From an uncultured Oscillospiraceae bacterium (GTDB lineage: Bacteria; Bacillota; Clostridia; Oscillospirales; Oscillospiraceae): a stretch of DNA of 14,219 nt. The notes under the pieces are model-generated. The model saw only the letters and a list, made by a program, of their open reading frames with translations. It was not told the DNA's origin and searched no databases. Location of the stretch: the NCBI GenBank assembly GCA_934546725.1, contig CAKTED010000012.1, forward strand, positions 1 to 14,219. The letters run 5' to 3'. The position numbers and the translations under genes are program-made. Shown here one piece after another: positions 7,719 through 14,219 of the stretch. The first letter of the stretch is position 1, and each line of letters opens with the position of its first letter.

Positions 7719-7940
7719 ACTTGCACCCTCCTGTATTCTTAGCCAGAGGCCGAGGCCTTCTTCGCTTTATCTTAACGGTATGTACCGCGTTATTTTATCA
7801 GCAGATACGTCTGCCATTATAGTTTTATTAATTGTATCCTTTTTTTCAGGGCCGGTCAATAGAAAAAACTGCGTTTTTGCAAAAAAATACAGACGGGTTT
7901 TCACATTTTTCCGTATTTACCGCTATTTTTGCGGTTCGGA
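7719..7940 (-). other. 222-nt spacer between the two ftsZ genes: promoter plus leader
   Basis: No gene. On the - strand, after the proximal ftsZ stop, there is an AT-rich part with a weak ACCGC/GCGGT hairpin (about 7920-7936) and the palindrome TTTTTGCAAAAA; neither is a convincing terminator. Then come the promoter (7831-7859) and a leader of about 106 nt. The leader contains two short inverted repeats, GCAGA-CGTA-TCTGC (7801-7814) and CGGTA-CA-TACCG (7776-7787), followed by a GGCC-TC-GGCC element (about 7748-7757) and the ribosome binding site. Confidence 0.7.
7831..7859 (-). promoter_or_regulatory. Sigma-A-type promoter for the distal ftsZ
   Basis: On the - strand, TTGACC (-35, 7854-7859), a 17-nt spacer and TACAAT (-10, 7831-7836), only two mismatches from consensus with ideal spacing. 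The surroundings are AT-rich, unlike the flanking coding DNA. Start of transcription is expected near 7824. A second TATAAT at 7816-7821 has no matching -35. Confidence 0.85.
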
Positions 7941-9017
7941 TTATTTGTTGTTGAGCATATCAAGCAGCGTGCGCCAGGTATCGTCGTCCTCTTCCGGCTT
8001 TGCCTCTTCCTCCTGCGCGGGAGCGGGCTGCTCAGCGGCCGCCCTGGCCGTCTGCTTCTTCTCCGCCTCCGTGGGGAAATCGGTCGTGATAACGATAACG
8101 CGCATGGCATCAACAAGGTTTTCGTCAAAGTCCACGCCGAAGATGATATTCGCCTCCGGATCCGCCGCGGCCTGCACCTTGCCGACTATTTTCTCAACGT
8201 CCTCCATGCTTATGTCCACGGAGCCAGTAACGTTTATGATAACTCTGCGCGCGCCGTCCACGGAGGTACCCATGAGCTTGCTGTATATCGCGTCCTTCGC
8301 GGCCTCCTCGACCTTGTTCTTGCCGCTGGCCTCGCCTATGCCGAGGTGGGCCACGCCCGAATCGCGCATGATGGTCTTGAGGTCGGCAAAGTCAAGGTTT
8401 ATGAAGCCCGTGTTGCGCAGCAGCCCGGCAATGCCGGTCACAGCCTGGTGCAGCACGCTGTCCGCTATCTCAAAGGCGTTTGCAAAGGTGATCTTCTGCT
8501 CCGTGACCTCTCTGAGCTTGTCGTTTGGGATGATGAAGAGCGTATCCACCTTCTCGAGCAGCTCCTTGATGCCCTCCTGCGCGCGGCGCATCTTGGCCGC
8601 GCCTTCAAACTTGAAGGGCGTGGTAACAACGCCTATCGTGAGCGCGCCGGACTCTTTGGATATCTCGGAAACGACCGGGGCCGCGCCGGTACCCGTGCCG
8701 CCGCCCATGCCCGCCGTGACGAAAACCGCGTCGGCATCCTCAAAGAGCTTCGCGATATTGTTTCTGTCCTCCTCGGCGGCCATTTTGCCCACTCTCGGGT
8801 CGGAGCCCGCGCCCTGGCCGTTCGTGAGCTTCTCGCCTATCTGGAGCTTATGCTCCGCGCCGGAGGCCAGCAGCGTGGGCCTGTCCGTATTGATGTTTAT
8901 GAACTCTATTCCCTCAACACCGGCCGCGACCATACGGCTCACGACGTTATTTCCGCCGCCGCCCACGCCGGCTACCTTGATTTTCACAACGCTTGAAGTA
9001 TTTTCCTTACTCGGCAT
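7941..9017 (-). CDS. ftsZ: FtsZ cell-division GTPase, copy next to ftsQ
   Basis: 358 aa. It holds the normal ftsZ position, 27 nt after ftsQ, and is likely the positional orthologue. GTPase motifs are intact: VAGVGGGGNN (about 15-24), [33 protein letters not shown], and NLDFAD in the T7 loop. The core matches the distal copy over about 310 residues without gaps, with well over half the residues identical by eye but changes spread throughout, so the duplication is old. The tail is a short Ala/Glu/Gln/Pro linker (AAAEQPAPAQEEEAKPEEDD) and then TWRTLLDMLNNK; there is no canonical D-I-P-x-F-L-R peptide. Start ATG has GGGGGA 6 nt upstream. No obvious terminator separates it from the distal copy's promoter region. 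Confidence 0.96.
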   Translation of the reverse strand: MPSKENTSSVVKIKVAGVGGGGNNVVSRMVAAGVEGIEFININTDRPTLLASGAEHKLQIGEKLTNGQGAGSDPRVGKMAAEEDRNNIAKLFEDADAVFVTAGMGGGTGTGAAPVVSEISKESGALTIGVVTTPFKFEGAAKMRRAQEGIKELLEKVDTLFIIPNDKLREVTEQKITFANAFEIADSVLHQAVTGIAGLLRNTGFINLDFADLKTIMRDSGVAHLGIGEASGKNKVEEAAKDAIYSKLMGTSVDGARRVIINVTGSVDISMEDVEKIVGKVQAAADPEANIIFGVDFDENLVDAMRVIVITTDFPTEAEKKQTARAAAEQPAPAQEEEAKPEEDDDTWRTLLDMLNNK

Positions 9018-9044
9018 ATCTTTTCCCCCATCAGTATTATTTTT

Positions 9045-9827
9045 TCAGGATTCAGGTATGTAGTGTCCCTCGCCGACGGTCGCAAGATTTATCGTTCCGC
9101 GATCGTTTTCCGACAGGTCGGCCAGTATGCTGCCCAGCATTTTGAACTTTTTATCAAGCTCTTCGTTCCTGCCCAGCTCCACAACGAGGGAGCCTCTGTA
9201 TATGAACTTGACGGACGCGATATTGGAAACGTCTATCCATTGGACCTTGCCGTAAATATCCGCCTCCATCAGCTGCTCCATAACGTCCGCCAGGTATTGC
9301 AGCTTCGGCGCATCGGCCTCGCCGAGCGAAAGCTGCTCGCCCACGCGCGGGGCAAGCGGCTGCGCGCCGATGATCTGTATATACCCGGCAGCGCTTGCCG
9401 CGTCGCCCGTCGAAAGGATCTCGCACTTTCTGTTTATTATATAATATGTATCGCCCTGCATGATGTAGGCCAGGAGCGTGCTTTCCTGCACGTCAAGCTC
9501 GATGGTGCCGGGGAATTTGCGCCGAACCTTAACGGAGTCGACAAAATTCCGGCTTTCGAGGATGGCGCTTTCCACGGCCCGCCCGTTTACAAGGAAGAGG
9601 TTGCTTCCCGTTTTTATCCCGGACGAGGCTATTATCTCTTCTTCAGAGTATATCACATTTCCCGTGACCTGTATATTGGAAATTTTGAAAAATGAACCTA
9701 TTCCTACCGCTATCGCCGCCGCTGCCGCGAGGTAAACGACGGCTCTGAAAACGCCGCGTTTCTTTCTCCGCCTATTTCTTCCGTTTGCCAGCTCCGTCCG
9801 CCTCTTTTCTTTCAATATCCGCGCCAA
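9045..9827 (-). CDS. ftsQ: Cell division protein FtsQ/DivIB
   Basis: Bitopic membrane protein of the FtsQLB (DivIB-DivIC-FtsL) complex that controls septal wall synthesis. Basic cytoplasmic N-terminus (about 1-26, with RNRRRKKRG), one transmembrane helix (about 27-47), then an extracytoplasmic POTRA domain (about 48-118; FKISNIQVTGNVIYSEEEII and RRKFPGTIELDVQE are typical) and the beta domain of FtsQ to residue 260. The reading frame overlaps the end of murA by 56 nt and the start is not clear. The TTG at 9827 has no good ribosome binding site. Other choices are TTG at 9815 or CTG at 9791, the latter with AGAGG 9 nt upstream. Translation is probably coupled to murA. Identification is firm, start uncertain. 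Confidence 0.9.
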   Translation of the reverse strand: MARILKEKRRTELANGRNRRRKKRGVFRAVVYLAAAAAIAVGIGSFFKISNIQVTGNVIYSEEEIIASSGIKTGSNLFLVNGRAVESAILESRNFVDSVKVRRKFPGTIELDVQESTLLAYIMQGDTYYIINRKCEILSTGDAASAAGYIQIIGAQPLAPRVGEQLSLGEADAPKLQYLADVMEQLMEADIYGKVQWIDVSNIASVKFIYRGSLVVELGRNEELDKKFKMLGSILADLSENDRGTINLATVGEGHYIPES

Positions 9828-11049
9828 GCTGCGCGAATGTCAGCTCCGGCACATCATAGCCCCGGTTTATGTACTCCACGCCGCCTATCCGGCTCGCCCC
9901 GTCCGCGCTCAGCGCCGCTATCATAAGCGCCGCGCCGCCGCGAAGATCGCCCGCCTCCACCTGCGCGCCGCGAAGGCGCCGCACGCCGGTAACGGCGGCG
10001 GTTCTGCCGGAGGTTATTATATCTCCGCCCATTCGCCGCAGCTCGGCGGCGTGGGCAAAGCGGCTTTCAAATATGTTTTCCACGAAAACCGACGTTCCCT
10101 CGGCCTTCAGGCTCGCGGCCATCAGCAGCGGCTGCGCATCCGTCGGGAAGCCGGGATATACGTCCGTCTCCACCGGTCTTGCCGCATGCAGTCCGCCGCA
10201 GCTCAGGCGCACGCTGTCCGTCCCCGGCTCGATGCGGCAGCCCATCTCATGAAGGGCGTCCAGCACTGCCGTCATATGCTCCGGTCGACAGCGGCCAAGC
10301 TCAACGCTTCCGCCGCAGGCCGCCGCCGCGGCAAGGATCGTCGCGCCCGCGATCCTGTCCGGCATTACGCGGTACCGCACGCCGTGCAGCCCGCTTACGC
10401 CGTGAATTTTTATAATGTTGCTTCCCGCTCCGGCGATATCTGCGCCCATCGCGTTCAGAAATGCCGCGAGCTCCGCTATCTCCGGCTCACGTGCGGCATT
10501 CGTTATCACCGTTTCGCCGTCCGCCGTGGCCGCCGCGATCATCGTATTTTCCGTCGCGCCCACGCTTACGGACTTGAAATTTACCGCCGCACCGCGAAGT
10601 CGCTTCGCCCGGCAGCTTATTTTTCCGCCGTCCGTAACTATCTCCGCGCCGAGCCTTTCCAGCGCGGCAAGGTGCATGTCTATCGGTCTCGGCCCCAGCC
10701 TGCACCCGCCGGGGAGATAAATTTCTGCCTCGCCGCAGCGCGCAAGAACCGCGCCGAGAAATATCACCGAAGAGCGCATTTCCCGCATGAGACCGTCCGG
10801 AATATCCGTCCTTTTCACGCTTTCGGCGTCCACGGTCACCACTCCGCCCGCCGCCGCGGCCTTGCAGCCGAGATGGCGAAGTATTCTTATCGCCGCGCCG
10901 ACATCGGAAATATCGGGGCAGTTTTCAAGCTCGCAGCCGTCGCGGCAGAGCACGGATGCCGCCAGAAGCGGCAGAACGCTGTTTTTTGATCCCTGCACCG
11001 GCACGCTGCCGTGCAGCGGATTTCCTCCGCGTATTTCAAAATATTCCAT
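9772..11049 (-). CDS. murA: UDP-N-acetylglucosamine 1-carboxyvinyltransferase MurA
   Basis: Cytoplasmic enzyme that adds enolpyruvate from PEP to UDP-GlcNAc, the first committed step of peptidoglycan synthesis and the fosfomycin target. 425 aa from the chosen start, normal for the family. QGSKNS puts Lys at 22, and the loop GGCRLGPRP puts the catalytic Cys at 116, matching Lys22 and Cys115 of the E. coli enzyme; a Cys here predicts fosfomycin sensitivity of this copy. YPGFPTDAQP (about 300) carries the conserved catalytic Asp. Start ATG at 11047-11049 was preferred because GGAGG lies 5 nt upstream; the ATG at 11067 is ahead of that site and has none. It ends with a basic KRKK tail overlapping ftsQ by 56 nt. 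A 58-nt gap separates it from murG. Confidence 0.95.
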   Translation of the reverse strand: MEYFEIRGGNPLHGSVPVQGSKNSVLPLLAASVLCRDGCELENCPDISDVGAAIRILRHLGCKAAAAGGVVTVDAESVKRTDIPDGLMREMRSSVIFLGAVLARCGEAEIYLPGGCRLGPRPIDMHLAALERLGAEIVTDGGKISCRAKRLRGAAVNFKSVSVGATENTMIAAATADGETVITNAAREPEIAELAAFLNAMGADIAGAGSNIIKIHGVSGLHGVRYRVMPDRIAGATILAAAAACGGSVELGRCRPEHMTAVLDALHEMGCRIEPGTDSVRLSCGGLHAARPVETDVYPGFPTDAQPLLMAASLKAEGTSVFVENIFESRFAHAAELRRMGGDIITSGRTAAVTGVRRLRGAQVEAGDLRGGAALMIAALSADGASRIGGVEYINRGYDVPELTFAQLGADIERKEADGAGKRKK

Positions 11050-11107
11050 ACAAACCTCCGGCAACATGGCTTTTATACGCCATCCTATGCCGAAGGCCGT
11101 GAAACGG

Positions 11108-12232
11108 CTACTTCTTCACAAGCGACAGGACCGTCTGGACGATGTTTTCCACCGCGTCCGGTCTGCCCATTTCAAGCATCGCGCGGGACATTTTCGCAAG
11201 CCGTTCGGGATCGTTCGCCGTATCCCGCAGCACCTCGTATATACGTCCGGCGGAGCACTCTGCCTCCGTTATGAGCACCGCGCCGCCGCGCTTTTCCAGC
11301 ACGCGCGCGTTTTTTTCCTGGTGGTTGTTCGTAACGTTCTTCGACGGGATCTGCACCGTCGGCGTTCCCGTTGCGGTAAGCTCCGCTATCGTGGACGCGC
11401 CCGAGCGGCACATTACGATATCCGCCGCAGCCATCATGACGGGCATATTGTAAATAAACGGGCGTATCTCCGTATGCTTCAGCCCGTCCACACCGGCCCT
11501 GTCAAGCAGCTCGCGCATCCTTGCGGCTCCGGCCTCTCCTCCGCCCGTGGCGTGGATATGGTAAAAAGCGCCCTCGCGCTCATTGCGCGCTATGACCTCC
11601 GCGGTATATTCGTTCATTCGCGCCGCTCCGAGCGAGCCCCAGAACGACAGAACGAGCGGCTTTTCGCCGCCATAGCCTATCTCCCGGCGGGCCTCGGCGC
11701 GGCTCATGCTCACGAAGCCGCTGCGCACGGGCGTACCCGTAACGGCTATCTTATCCGGCCGTTTATAATACGCTCTGCTCTCCTCAAAGCCGACCATGAT
11801 GCGGTCGGCAAAGCGCTCGAGCAGCTTCGTCGTGAGTCCCGGCAGCGCGTTTGATTCATGCACAAGCGTTGGGATCCCGAGAGAGTGCGCCGCGCGTATC
11901 ACGGGGTAGCAGACGTATCCGCCGGTACCGAGCACGGCGTCCGGCGCAAAGCCTCTTATAATGCGCTTTGCCCGCGCCATCGCGCGCTCCGTGCGCCAGA
12001 CTGTGCGTATATTATAAAGGATGTCCTGCGGGCTCATACCCCGGCGAACGCCGGAGACCACGAGCGTATCTATCGGGTAGCCCTCGCGGGGAACAAGCTC
12101 CGTTTCCATGCCGCCCCTTACGCCGACGAACATGAACTCCGCGTCCGGAAACAGCTCTCTGAGCCGGTCGGCCACGGCTATGGCGGGATAAATATGTCCG
12201 GCAGTGCCGCCGCAGGTAAACATGAATCTCAT
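11108..12232 (-). CDS. murG: MurG, lipid II-forming N-acetylglucosaminyltransferase
   Basis: Peripheral membrane GT-B glycosyltransferase that moves GlcNAc from UDP-GlcNAc to lipid I, giving lipid II on the inner face of the membrane. 374 aa. Seen motifs: TCGGTAGHIYPAIAVA (residues 6-21, first glycine loop with the conserved His13), GTGGYVCYP (second loop), HESNALPG, SFWGSLGAARMN (third glycine-type loop), and the C-terminal donor site SGASTIAEL...TPTVQIPS with NNHQEKNA. Start ATG at 12230-12232 has GAGGAG 9 nt upstream; an in-frame TTG at 12259 overlapping ftsW is less likely. It follows ftsW by 13 nt, so it is surely in the same transcript. Confidence 0.95.
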   Translation of the reverse strand: MRFMFTCGGTAGHIYPAIAVADRLRELFPDAEFMFVGVRGGMETELVPREGYPIDTLVVSGVRRGMSPQDILYNIRTVWRTERAMARAKRIIRGFAPDAVLGTGGYVCYPVIRAAHSLGIPTLVHESNALPGLTTKLLERFADRIMVGFEESRAYYKRPDKIAVTGTPVRSGFVSMSRAEARREIGYGGEKPLVLSFWGSLGAARMNEYTAEVIARNEREGAFYHIHATGGGEAGAARMRELLDRAGVDGLKHTEIRPFIYNMPVMMAAADIVMCRSGASTIAELTATGTPTVQIPSKNVTNNHQEKNARVLEKRGGAVLITEAECSAGRIYEVLRDTANDPERLAKMSRAMLEMGRPDAVENIVQTVLSLVKK

Positions 12233-12245
12233 GCTTTTCCGCTCC

Positions 12246-13445
12246 TCACTTGTCTTCAATATTTCTTGAAACGCCCAGGACGATGCCCATCTCGATCATC
12301 TGCATCCACAGCGCCGTGCCTCCGTAGCTGAAGAACGGCAGCGATATGCCCGTGCTGGGGATAAGGTTCGTAACGACGGCCACATTGAGGAAGACCTGAA
12401 TGGCCAGAAGCGTCGTTATGCCGATGGTGATAAGAGCGCTGTATCTGTCGCGCGCATGAAGAGCTATCCAGTAGCCGCGGATTATCAGCAGCGCGAAGAG
12501 GACAAGGATCAGCATTGCGCCGATGAAGCCAAGCTCCTCGCAGGCTATGGAGAAAATATAGTCGTTATGCTCCTCGGGCAGATAAAGGTACTTCTGCCTG
12601 CCCTGGCCGAGGCCGAGACCGAGAAGTCCGCCGGAGCCTACGGCGTAAAGCGACTGAACTATCTGCCAGCCGTCGCCCTGCGCGACGGAAAACGGGTCGC
12701 GCCACGCGGTTATACGGTCTGATGTATATCCCGTCGTGAGAAGCAGCAGCGCGATACCGCCCGCGCCGATAAGGGCGAGTATGGCAAGGTGCTTTATATT
12801 CGAGCCGCCGACGAACATCATAGCCGCGCCGAGAAGGCAGATAATGATTATCGCCGAAAAGTGCGGCTCCAGTGCCAGCAGAACGACCATTACGCCAAGG
12901 TAGCCGAGGAACGGCAGTATGCCGTAGCGGAAGGTCTTCATTTTATCCTTATAGCGGCAGGCCATTGCTGCAAAGTAGAGTATTACGGCAAGCTTTGCCA
13001 TCTCCGAGGGCTGGAACGTTGTGAAGCCAAGGTCTATCCAACGCTTCGAGCCGCCGCCGATGGTTCCTATCGCCAGAACGAGGACGAGCAGGAATATGCA
13101 GGCGAACATGATGACCTTCGAATACATGCGTATGATCTTTATGCCCACGCGCGAGGCAAGTATCATGAGGCCTACTCCGCTCACGGCAAAGAACAGCTGA
13201 CGGATAAATATTCGCGTCGGGTTTCCGGTCTCATAATAAGCGCGGGCAAAGCTCGCCGAAAGCACCATGATAACGCCTATGGTGAGGATCACTACCGTCA
13301 GCGCAAGGAACGGCAGGTCAAGCCTGCCCTTGTTTATGAGTATGCTGCCGCGCTGCGGTCTGCGGCCGCGGCGGTCGCCGCCCGGCTTTTCCTCCGTTTT
13401 TTCCGGCTCTCTGCCATATGTGCGCGGAAATTCATATTCTGCCAT
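12246..13445 (-). CDS. ftsW: FtsW, SEDS-family septal peptidoglycan polymerase
   Basis: Polytopic inner-membrane glycosyltransferase that polymerises lipid II at the septum together with a class B PBP. 399 aa: an unusually polar, charged N-terminal cytoplasmic extension (about 1-44, ending GSILINKGRLD), then about ten helices. SEDS motifs include GGGSKRWIDLGFTTFQPSEM (about 140-160), the extracellular loop PEEHNDYIFSIACEELGF, whose HND Asp corresponds to the catalytic Asp region, and NLIPSTGISLPFFSYGG near the end. These fit FtsW rather than RodA, and the dcw position supports it. Start ATG has GGAGGG about 6 nt upstream. It lies 34 nt after mraY, with no murD between them. Confidence 0.94.
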   Translation of the reverse strand: MAEYEFPRTYGREPEKTEEKPGGDRRGRRPQRGSILINKGRLDLPFLALTVVILTIGVIMVLSASFARAYYETGNPTRIFIRQLFFAVSGVGLMILASRVGIKIIRMYSKVIMFACIFLLVLVLAIGTIGGGSKRWIDLGFTTFQPSEMAKLAVILYFAAMACRYKDKMKTFRYGILPFLGYLGVMVVLLALEPHFSAIIIICLLGAAMMFVGGSNIKHLAILALIGAGGIALLLLTTGYTSDRITAWRDPFSVAQGDGWQIVQSLYAVGSGGLLGLGLGQGRQKYLYLPEEHNDYIFSIACEELGFIGAMLILVLFALLIIRGYWIALHARDRYSALITIGITTLLAIQVFLNVAVVTNLIPSTGISLPFFSYGGTALWMQMIEMGIVLGVSRNIEDK

Positions 13446-13479
13446 GCTTCGCCCTCCTTCCCGGCGTATGCCTGTTATT

Positions 13480-14219
13480 TCAGATAAGATAGCGGTTCAT
13501 CACGCCCACGAGCGATATTGCCGCAAAAACGAGCGATACTGCCGTGAACACGAAGAAAAGCTTTTTTTCGCTCCAGCCGCACTTTTCAAAGTGGTGGTGC
13601 AGCGGCGCCATCTTGAAAAATCGTTTGCCGTGCGTCGCCTTGAAGTACGTCACCTGGATTATGTCGGACAGCGCCTCGGCGATATACACTATGCCGAGCA
13701 GGACGAGGATGAGCGGCATATCCATCGAAAAAACGAGCGCACATATCGCGCCGCCAAGAAAGAGCGAGCCCGTATCGCCCATGAAGACCTTCGCGGGGTT
13801 AAAGTTGAAAACGAGAAAGCCCGCCAGTCCGCCAAGCAGCGCCGCAGCAAATATGCCCTGCGCAGCCATGCCCCATATGAACGCCACCACAACAAAAAAC
13901 AGCGCCACCGGCATGCTCACACCGCTCACCAGTCCATCCACTCCATCGGTAAGGTTCACGGAGTTCACCGTTCCCACGATGACGAACGCCGCGAAAATAA
14001 AGCACACGACCTCCGGCAGCGGAACTGTAACGTTCCAGAACGGTATATAAAGGTTCGGCGTAAGGTAGCCGAGGTATCTCAGCAGGAAGAGGAACGCTAC
14101 CGCCGCCGCAAGCTGGAGCAGCAGCTTCTGCATGGCCGTAAGCCCCTCGTTCGCATGATGGCGTATTTTTGCAAAATCGTCTATGAATCCTATCGCGCCG
14201 TAAACTAGTGAAAACGCAA
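13480..14219 (-). CDS. mraY: MraY, phospho-N-acetylmuramoyl-pentapeptide transferase (5' end outside window)
   Basis: Integral membrane enzyme that joins UDP-MurNAc-pentapeptide to undecaprenyl phosphate to form lipid I. The frame stays open to the window edge. Ahead of the ATG at 14133 it encodes FSLVYGAIGFIDDFAKIR and then NEGLTAMQKLLLQ, the family's Asp-Asp Mg-binding region, so the ATG at 14133 is internal and the real start lies outside. About 246 of the usual 320 or so residues are visible. Further motifs: NLTDGVDGL with the third catalytic Asp, FMGDTGSLFLGG, and APLHHHFEKCGW (the triple-His motif). Stop TGA at 13480-13482. It is the first visible gene of the dcw operon here. Confidence 0.95.
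   Translation of the reverse strand, partial: AFSLVYGAIGFIDDFAKIRHHANEGLTAMQKLLLQLAAAVAFLFLLRYLGYLTPNLYIPFWNVTVPLPEVVCFIFAAFVIVGTVNSVNLTDGVDGLVSGVSMPVALFFVVVAFIWGMAAQGIFAAALLGGLAGFLVFNFNPAKVFMGDTGSLFLGGAICALVFSMDMPLILVLLGIVYIAEALSDIIQVTYFKATHGKRFFKMAPLHHHFEKCGWSEKKLFFVFTAVSLVFAAISLVGVMNRYLI

Noticed and set aside
7816..7821. Second TATAAT in the ftsZ leader
   Set aside because: No -35-like hexamer occurs at 16-18 nt; the better promoter lies just upstream.
11050..11067. Earlier ATG for murA
   Set aside because: The GGAGG site lies downstream of it, and the MEYFEI start gives the family's usual numbering for Lys22 and the catalytic Cys.

Overview
The window looks like chromosomal DNA of a moderately GC-rich Firmicute, most likely a member of the Clostridia close to the Oscillospiraceae/Ruminococcaceae. 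This is inferred from gene content and order, GGAGG-type ribosome binding sites, an nfeD-floA pair, and a division/cell-wall (dcw) cluster of the clostridial order mraY-ftsW-murG-murA-ftsQ-ftsZ. No 16S gene or other species marker is present. No tRNA, rRNA, insertion sequence, phage gene or CRISPR array was seen.

Layout. One gene lies on the + strand: a MATE multidrug transporter, cut at the left edge (1-1353). Everything else is on the - strand and is described here in transcription order, from right to left. The dcw block (14219 to about 6627) encodes MraY (5' end outside the window), FtsW, MurG, MurA, FtsQ/DivIB and then two complete, different FtsZ proteins in tandem. The distal ftsZ (6627-7718) has its own strong sigma-A-type promoter and a 106-nt leader, and is followed by a hairpin terminator. 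Next come a polytopic membrane protein resembling the YhfC family and a YihY/BrkB-family membrane protein. A second sigma-A-type promoter (4820-4847) drives a short COG0523/CobW-type GTPase and a partner protein with a Cys/His-rich tail, ending in a strong terminator at 3553-3589. The last group is nfeD-floA, a 113-aa protein of unknown function, and a 58-aa zinc-ribbon protein. This group ends at a bidirectional terminator (1430-1469) that also serves the convergent MATE gene.

How the genes work together. MraY makes lipid I, MurG converts it to lipid II, MurA supplies the first committed precursor, FtsW polymerises septal glycan, FtsQ belongs to the FtsQLB activator complex, and FtsZ forms the ring that places synthesis. 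The cluster has no ftsA, and neither FtsZ ends with the usual C-terminal anchor peptide. NfeD and FloA organise membrane microdomains. The GTPase and Cys/His-rich protein look like a metal-delivery pair.

The most notable points are the tandem FtsZ paralogues with unusual tails, the short COG0523 GTPase next to a separate metal-binding protein whose tail carries a 72-bp tandem duplication, and the two small uncharacterised genes after floA. I found no clear, wholly new defence or mobile system here.
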